Assembly: GCA_900547155.1 (NCBI GenBank)
Contig: URFH01000032.1
Location: 1 to 27,433, forward strand
DNA: 27,433 nt
Direction of reading: 5' to 3'
From: an uncultured bacterium
Lineage (GTDB): Bacteria > Cyanobacteriota > Vampirovibrionia > Gastranaerophilales > Gastranaerophilaceae
How positions within the stretch are numbered: the stretch's first letter is position 1; the number at the start of each line of letters is the position of its first letter. The notes under the pieces are model-generated. The model did no database searches. It was not told where the DNA came from and worked only from the letters and a program-made list of their open reading frames with translations. The position numbers and the translations under genes were made by a program. Below, one piece after another: positions 23,993 through 27,433 of the stretch.

Positions 23993-24097
23993 CTAGTTAT
24001 TGTAATAGTCTTTAGTTTCAACTGTTACATAAACCGGTGCTGCTTCGTAAAAACCCATCAGGAATGCCTGTACGAACTCTGTAATTCTTTCTAGCAT
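23993..24097 (-). CDS. Small protein of 34 residues
   Basis: An unlisted minus-strand gene. The ATG at 24097 has an AAAGGAAAG site at good spacing, the frame runs 34 codons to TAG, and a strong terminator follows at once. The peptide begins MLERITEFVQAFLMGFYEAA and ends with VYVTVETKDYYNN: an amphipathic or hydrophobic helix, then a beta-prone, acidic tail. A possible -10 (TATATA) lies about 35-45 bases upstream. No family is recognised. The ribosome site, terminator and isolation between other units together support a real gene, perhaps membrane-associated. Confidence 0.65.
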   Translation of the reverse strand: MLERITEFVQAFLMGFYEAAPVYVTVETKDYYNN

Positions 24098-24425
24098 TTA
24101 TACTTTCCTTTCACACAATAAACTTTTCATAACCTTCACATATATATAAACACTTGCTCTTTGAAAAAATTGCTAGTTTGTAATAAATTTTAACAATAAA
24201 TCTTCAAATTGCTTTTCCGTTTCCAATGTTTATATTCTGTAAAGACGTTATTTAAACAGGTTTGTTCCCCAAGCGGGATTTGTAAAATACATTTTATCAA
24301 GTTTTTTTGAAAAAATCAATACGTGTACAAAGTGCACTTAAAAAAATTAATTAATCATTAATTTTTCTGATTTTTGAAAAAAACTCCTTAAAATGAAAAT
24401 ATAAAGAAACGAAATGAGGTTTCAA
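24098..24425. other. Intergenic region upstream of clpB
   Basis: A/T-rich, no convincing gene. It holds a perfect nine-base inverted repeat, AAAAATTAA (24342-24350) and TTAATTTTT (24358-24366). It also holds AATATAAAGAAACGAAAT (24398-24415), which occurs identically at 14951-14968. I see no CIRCE element and no clear heat-shock sigma promoter. Confidence 0.5.
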
Positions 24426-27035
24426 ATGATTGATTTTAACAGATTGACGGATTATACCCAGAATATTATGGCAAAAGCGCAGGAACTTATGTCCGAGTTC
24501 CAAAATACCCAGATGGAGCCGGTGCATATTGTTCTGGCGATGATGGAGGAGAAAGACGGAATCGCTCAGGACTACGCAAACGCTCTGGGCATGCACAAAC
24601 CCGCTTTTCAGGACGCTGTTATGTCGATGATTAACAATCTTCCCAAAGTCAGCTCCCCGACAAGCAGCCAGCAGCTTTATCTTTCTACGGAAACCATAAA
24701 AATGTTCGACCTTGCAAAAGAAGAGGCTGATAAACTCAAGGATTCTTACATCAGCATTGAACATCTCCTTATGGCGATAAATGAGCTCGATAATTCCCAA
24801 ATTGAGGCTCTTTTCAATAGATTCGGAATTACAGACGATAAAATTTTAAACGAAATGAAAAAAATCAGGGGGCAAAATAAAGTGGACACAAAAGATGCAG
24901 AAAACAACTTCAAAGCGCTCGAAAAATACTCAACAAACCTCACCGACCTCGCAAAACGCGGCAAACTCGACCCCGTTATCGGCCGTGATGAAGAAGTGCG
25001 CAGAATAATACAGGTTTTGAACCGCAGAACCAAAAATAACCCTGTTTTGATAGGTGAACCGGGCGTGGGGAAAACGGCAATCGTTGAGGGGCTTGCGCAG
25101 CGTATTATCCGCGGCGATGTGCCCGATGGATTGAAAAATACGCAGCTTATTGCGCTTGATTTGGGCGCTCTGGTTGCGGGTGCAAAGTTCAGAGGCGAAT
25201 TTGAAGAACGTTTAAAGGCTGTTTTGAAAGAAGTTGAAGCCTCATCAGGCGAGATTATCCTGTTTATTGATGAATTGCATACGGTTGTCGGCGCCGGCGC
25301 TACAGAGGGCTCAATGGACGCCGGAAACCTGCTTAAACCAATGCTTGCAAGGGGCGTTTTGAGAACGGTTGGCGCTACGACAATCAACGAATACCGTAAA
25401 TATATAGAAAAAGACGCCGCACTGGAACGCCGTTTTCAGCCGGTACTGGTTGAAGAACCAAGCGTTGAGGACACAATTAGCATTTTGAGGGGCCTGAAAG
25501 AGCGCTACGAGGTTCACCATGGAATCAGAATCAAGGATTCGGCGCTAATTGCTGCGGCAAAGCTCTCTGACCGATATATTACGGACAGATTTTTGCCGGA
25601 TAAGGCGATTGATTTGATTGATGAGGCGGCTTCTTCTATCAGAATTGAGATTGATTCTATGCCTGAAGAAATCGATTCAATGGTGCGTCAAAAAATGCAG
25701 CTTGAAATCGAGCGTCAGGCAATCAAAAAAGAAGACCAGAACGAGGACAATATCAAAAAAATCGACTATTTGAACAACCAGATTAATGATTTGGACGAAA
25801 AAATCACAAAACTCAAAACCCAGTGGGAGCTTGAAAAAAGCTCGATTACATCAGAAGCGCAAATTAAAGAAGAAATCGAAAAGGTAAAACGTCAAATTGA
25901 TGAGGCTGAACGTGAAACCGACCTTGAAAAAGCTGCTGAGCTCAAATACGGAAAACTGATTGAGCTCCAGAAAAAGCTTGAACTTGCGCAATCCGGTGCG
26001 CAAAAGCCCGATTCCAAAAACCAGCTTCTTAAAGAGGAGGTTGATGAGGATGATATCGCGGAAGTTGTCAGCAAATGGACGGGAATTGCGGTTTCAAAGC
26101 TCGTTGAAAGCGAAATGATGAAGCTCTTGCGCATGGAAGATGAAATCCATAAAAGGGTTATCGGGCAGGATGAGGCTGTTGAAGTGGTTGCTGACGCAAT
26201 CAGGCGTGCCCGTTCCGGCTTAAAAGACCCGCGCAGACCGATTGGTTCGTTCATTTTCCTCGGCCCGACCGGTGTTGGTAAAACCGAGCTGGCAAAAGCG
26301 CTTGCAGAATTCATGTTTAATGACGAAGATGCCCTGATTCGTATTGACATGTCCGAATATATGGAAAAACACTCGGTAGCAAGGCTCGTCGGAGCACCTC
26401 CGGGCTATGTCGGTTACGATGAGGGCGGTCAGCTCACAGAACGCGTACGCAGAAAACCCTATTCGGTTGTGCTTTTTGACGAAATCGAAAAAGCGCACCC
26501 CGATGTTTTCAATATAATGCTGCAAATCCTTGATGACGGCCGTTTGACCGATTCAAAAGGCCGCACAGTGGACTTTAAAAACACGCTTATCATCATGACA
26601 AGCAACATCGGAAGCAATATTATCCTTGAAAACACGGTTAATTCAATGCTTTCAGCCGGCGAGTTCGATAAAACAAAAGAACAGGTTATGGAGCTGATGA
26701 AAGCGCATTTTAAACCCGAATTCCTTAACAGAATTGATGAAATCGTGTTCTTCAAGGCGCTTACGCTTGCCCAGCTGGGCGCAATCGTGGATATTTACTT
26801 TGCAAATCTTAAAAAGCTCTTTGCGGACAAGGATATCACCCTCGAAATCACGCCCGATGCAAAGGAACTTCTTGCAACAAAAGGTTTTAACCCGATTTAC
26901 GGCGCGCGTCCTTTAAAAAGAACCATCCGCCAGCTGGTAGAAAACCCGCTTGCCAAAGATATCCTCGCACAAAAGTTCAAAACGGGCGACACGATTACAG
27001 TTGATGCAAAAGATGATGAAATTGTGTTTGAATAA
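24426..27035 (+). CDS. clpB: ATP-dependent disaggregase ClpB
   Basis: A hexameric AAA+ chaperone of 869 residues that pulls proteins from aggregates together with DnaK. I start at 24426, not 24414, because GAGG stands six bases before it and [12 protein letters not shown] is the family's usual opening. Domain order: N-domain (1-150), AAA1 with Walker A GEPGVGKT (210-217), Walker [10 protein letters not shown] and pore loop KFRGEFE. The long coiled-coil M domain (roughly 400-530) separates it from ClpC. AAA2 has Walker A GPTGVGKT (613-620), [15 protein letters not shown] and [13 protein letters not shown], then [19 protein letters not shown] terminator follows. Regulation is not evident. Confidence 0.97.
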   Translation: MIDFNRLTDYTQNIMAKAQELMSEFQNTQMEPVHIVLAMMEEKDGIAQDYANALGMHKPAFQDAVMSMINNLPKVSSPTSSQQLYLSTETIKMFDLAKEEADKLKDSYISIEHLLMAINELDNSQIEALFNRFGITDDKILNEMKKIRGQNKVDTKDAENNFKALEKYSTNLTDLAKRGKLDPVIGRDEEVRRIIQVLNRRTKNNPVLIGEPGVGKTAIVEGLAQRIIRGDVPDGLKNTQLIALDLGALVAGAKFRGEFEERLKAVLKEVEASSGEIILFIDELHTVVGAGATEGSMDAGNLLKPMLARGVLRTVGATTINEYRKYIEKDAALERRFQPVLVEEPSVEDTISILRGLKERYEVHHGIRIKDSALIAAAKLSDRYITDRFLPDKAIDLIDEAASSIRIEIDSMPEEIDSMVRQKMQLEIERQAIKKEDQNEDNIKKIDYLNNQINDLDEKITKLKTQWELEKSSITSEAQIKEEIEKVKRQIDEAERETDLEKAAELKYGKLIELQKKLELAQSGAQKPDSKNQLLKEEVDEDDIAEVVSKWTGIAVSKLVESEMMKLLRMEDEIHKRVIGQDEAVEVVADAIRRARSGLKDPRRPIGSFIFLGPTGVGKTELAKALAEFMFNDEDALIRIDMSEYMEKHSVARLVGAPPGYVGYDEGGQLTERVRRKPYSVVLFDEIEKAHPDVFNIMLQILDDGRLTDSKGRTVDFKNTLIIMTSNIGSNIILENTVNSMLSAGEFDKTKEQVMELMKAHFKPEFLNRIDEIVFFKALTLAQLGAIVDIYFANLKKLFADKDITLEITPDAKELLATKGFNPIYGARPLKRTIRQLVENPLAKDILAQKFKTGDTITVDAKDDEIVFE

Positions 27036-27040
27036 TTGCA

Positions 27041-27067
27041 AGAGGCGACCAAAACCGCCTCTTTTTT
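27041..27067 (+). terminator. Terminator of clpB
   Basis: A seven-base-pair AGAGGCG/CGCCTCT stem with an eight-base loop and a T-run, six bases after the clpB stop. Confidence 0.9.
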
Positions 27068-27107
27068 ATCTATTTTGAGTTTGAAATTGGAATGACTGCT
27101 CCGAGTT

Positions 27108-27138
27108 CGTCACCCTGAACTTGTTTCAGGGTCGCAGG
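27108..27138 (+). repeat. 31-bp palindromic repeat, copy 1
   Basis: CGTCA, then the perfect hairpin ACCCTGAA-CTTGT-TTCAGGGT (27112-27132), then CGCAGG. It aligns over its whole length with the reverse complement of copy 2 at 27190-27220. Similar hairpins are common intergenic repeats in many bacteria. Confidence 0.75.
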
Positions 27139-27189
27139 GACGTGAAAATCACGCTTCCAGCGGCAAGATTTGTGCTTATTTACTTCAAT

Positions 27190-27220
27190 CTTGCGATTCC
27201 GAAACGAGTTCGGAATGACG
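27190..27220 (-). repeat. 31-bp palindromic repeat, copy 2 (inverted)
   Basis: On the minus strand CGTC, then ATTCCGAA-CTCGT-TTCGGAAT, then CGCAAG. The stem differs from copy 1 at three positions per arm, and each change is compensated in the other arm. It is inverted relative to copy 1, 51 bases away. Confidence 0.75.
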
Positions 27221-27239
27221 GGCACGCTTTTTTCGTCAC

Positions 27240-27433
27240 CTTGCAATTAAATAATCTTAAAACCATTCCCCACCCCAGCCCTCCCCGAGTTGGTGAGGCA
27301 GCAGTCGTTGCAATACGCCCGTATTGCGTACGAATGCGGATGGGGAGCGATTTCAAACCACTTTGAAACCCCAAAATTCCCATTTTTGCGCAATCTTGCG
27401 GTGGGAACCGTTTCACTTTTCCCACCCTACAGT
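27240..27433. repeat. Gene-free tail with repeat-like sequence and hairpins
   Basis: A C-rich tract (27268-27286) whose plus-strand reading gives the PHPSPPRVGEAA-type peptide often seen in spurious calls over interspersed repeats. It is followed by GCAATACG-CC-CGTATTGC (27310-27327) and a final eight-base inverted repeat GGTGGGAA/TTCCCACC (27400-27407, 27419-27426). The overlapping short open frames on both strands are not supported as genes. Confidence 0.55.

Noticed and set aside
24098..24425. CIRCE or HrcA site upstream of clpB
   Set aside because: No TTAGCACTC/GAGTGCTAA pair is present; the inverted repeat seen at 24342-24366 is unrelated and purely A/T.
24351..24800. 149-codon minus-strand frame over the clpB start
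   Set aside because: It is the antisense shadow of clpB and its leader, with no ribosome site or recognisable family.
27121..27425. Two overlapping 81-codon frames at the right end
   Set aside because: They run through palindromic and C-rich repeat DNA and give peptides typical of spurious translations of interspersed repeats.

Overview
The window looks like a chromosomal segment of a gut-type, fermentative bacterium of the non-photosynthetic cyanobacterial class Vampirovibrionia (Melainabacteria, order Gastranaerophilales). This placement is inference. It rests on moderate-to-low GC, an LL-diaminopimelate aminotransferase (the lysine/peptidoglycan route typical of Cyanobacteria and relatives), a CoA-transferase fermentation pair, and several odd proteins that carry a short N-terminal phenylalanine motif which I associate from memory with that order. 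No rRNA, tRNA, CRISPR array, phage or insertion-sequence gene was seen.

Layout, left to right. A Pro/Thr-rich membrane protein runs off the left edge (1-532, minus). Then come glucose-6-phosphate isomerase (798-2192), a small XRE regulator (2339-2587) and a GlpT/UhpT-type organophosphate transporter (2683-4140), facing a second XRE regulator (4213-4431, minus). An LL-DAP aminotransferase/spermidine synthase operon follows (4624-6663). On the minus strand are a two-subunit CoA-transferase with a small hypothetical gene (8342 down to 6678) and a 2159-codon gene (14877 down to 8398) with papain-type catalytic signatures. Next are a NifX-like metal-binding protein (15030-15416), argS (15494-17248), a peroxiredoxin (17251-17712, minus) and a ribbon-helix-helix protein (17931-18119, minus). 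A two-gene operon of a 5'-nucleotidase-like metallophosphatase and a ROK-like kinase follows (18343-21363). Then bioA and an M29 aminopeptidase (23847 down to 21374), an unlisted 34-codon gene (23993-24097, minus) and clpB (24426-27035). The right end (27068-27433) is gene-free and full of palindromic repeats.

How the genes fit together: pgi and the sugar/glycerol-phosphate transporter suggest uptake and glycolytic use of phosphorylated carbon, and the CoA-transferase suggests acid fermentation. dapL, speE, bioA and argS are biosynthetic or translation housekeeping genes. clpB and the peroxiredoxin are stress functions.

The least explained content is the 2159-residue papain-like protein and the group of four unrelated proteins (6678, 8398, 18343, 20065) sharing a short N-terminal F-[KRS]-[GSQ] motif, which may be a sorting tag. 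Other points of interest are a double palindrome inside the giant gene, three genes that appear to be leaderless, paired operator-like repeats, and a 31-bp palindromic repeat pair with compensatory base changes.
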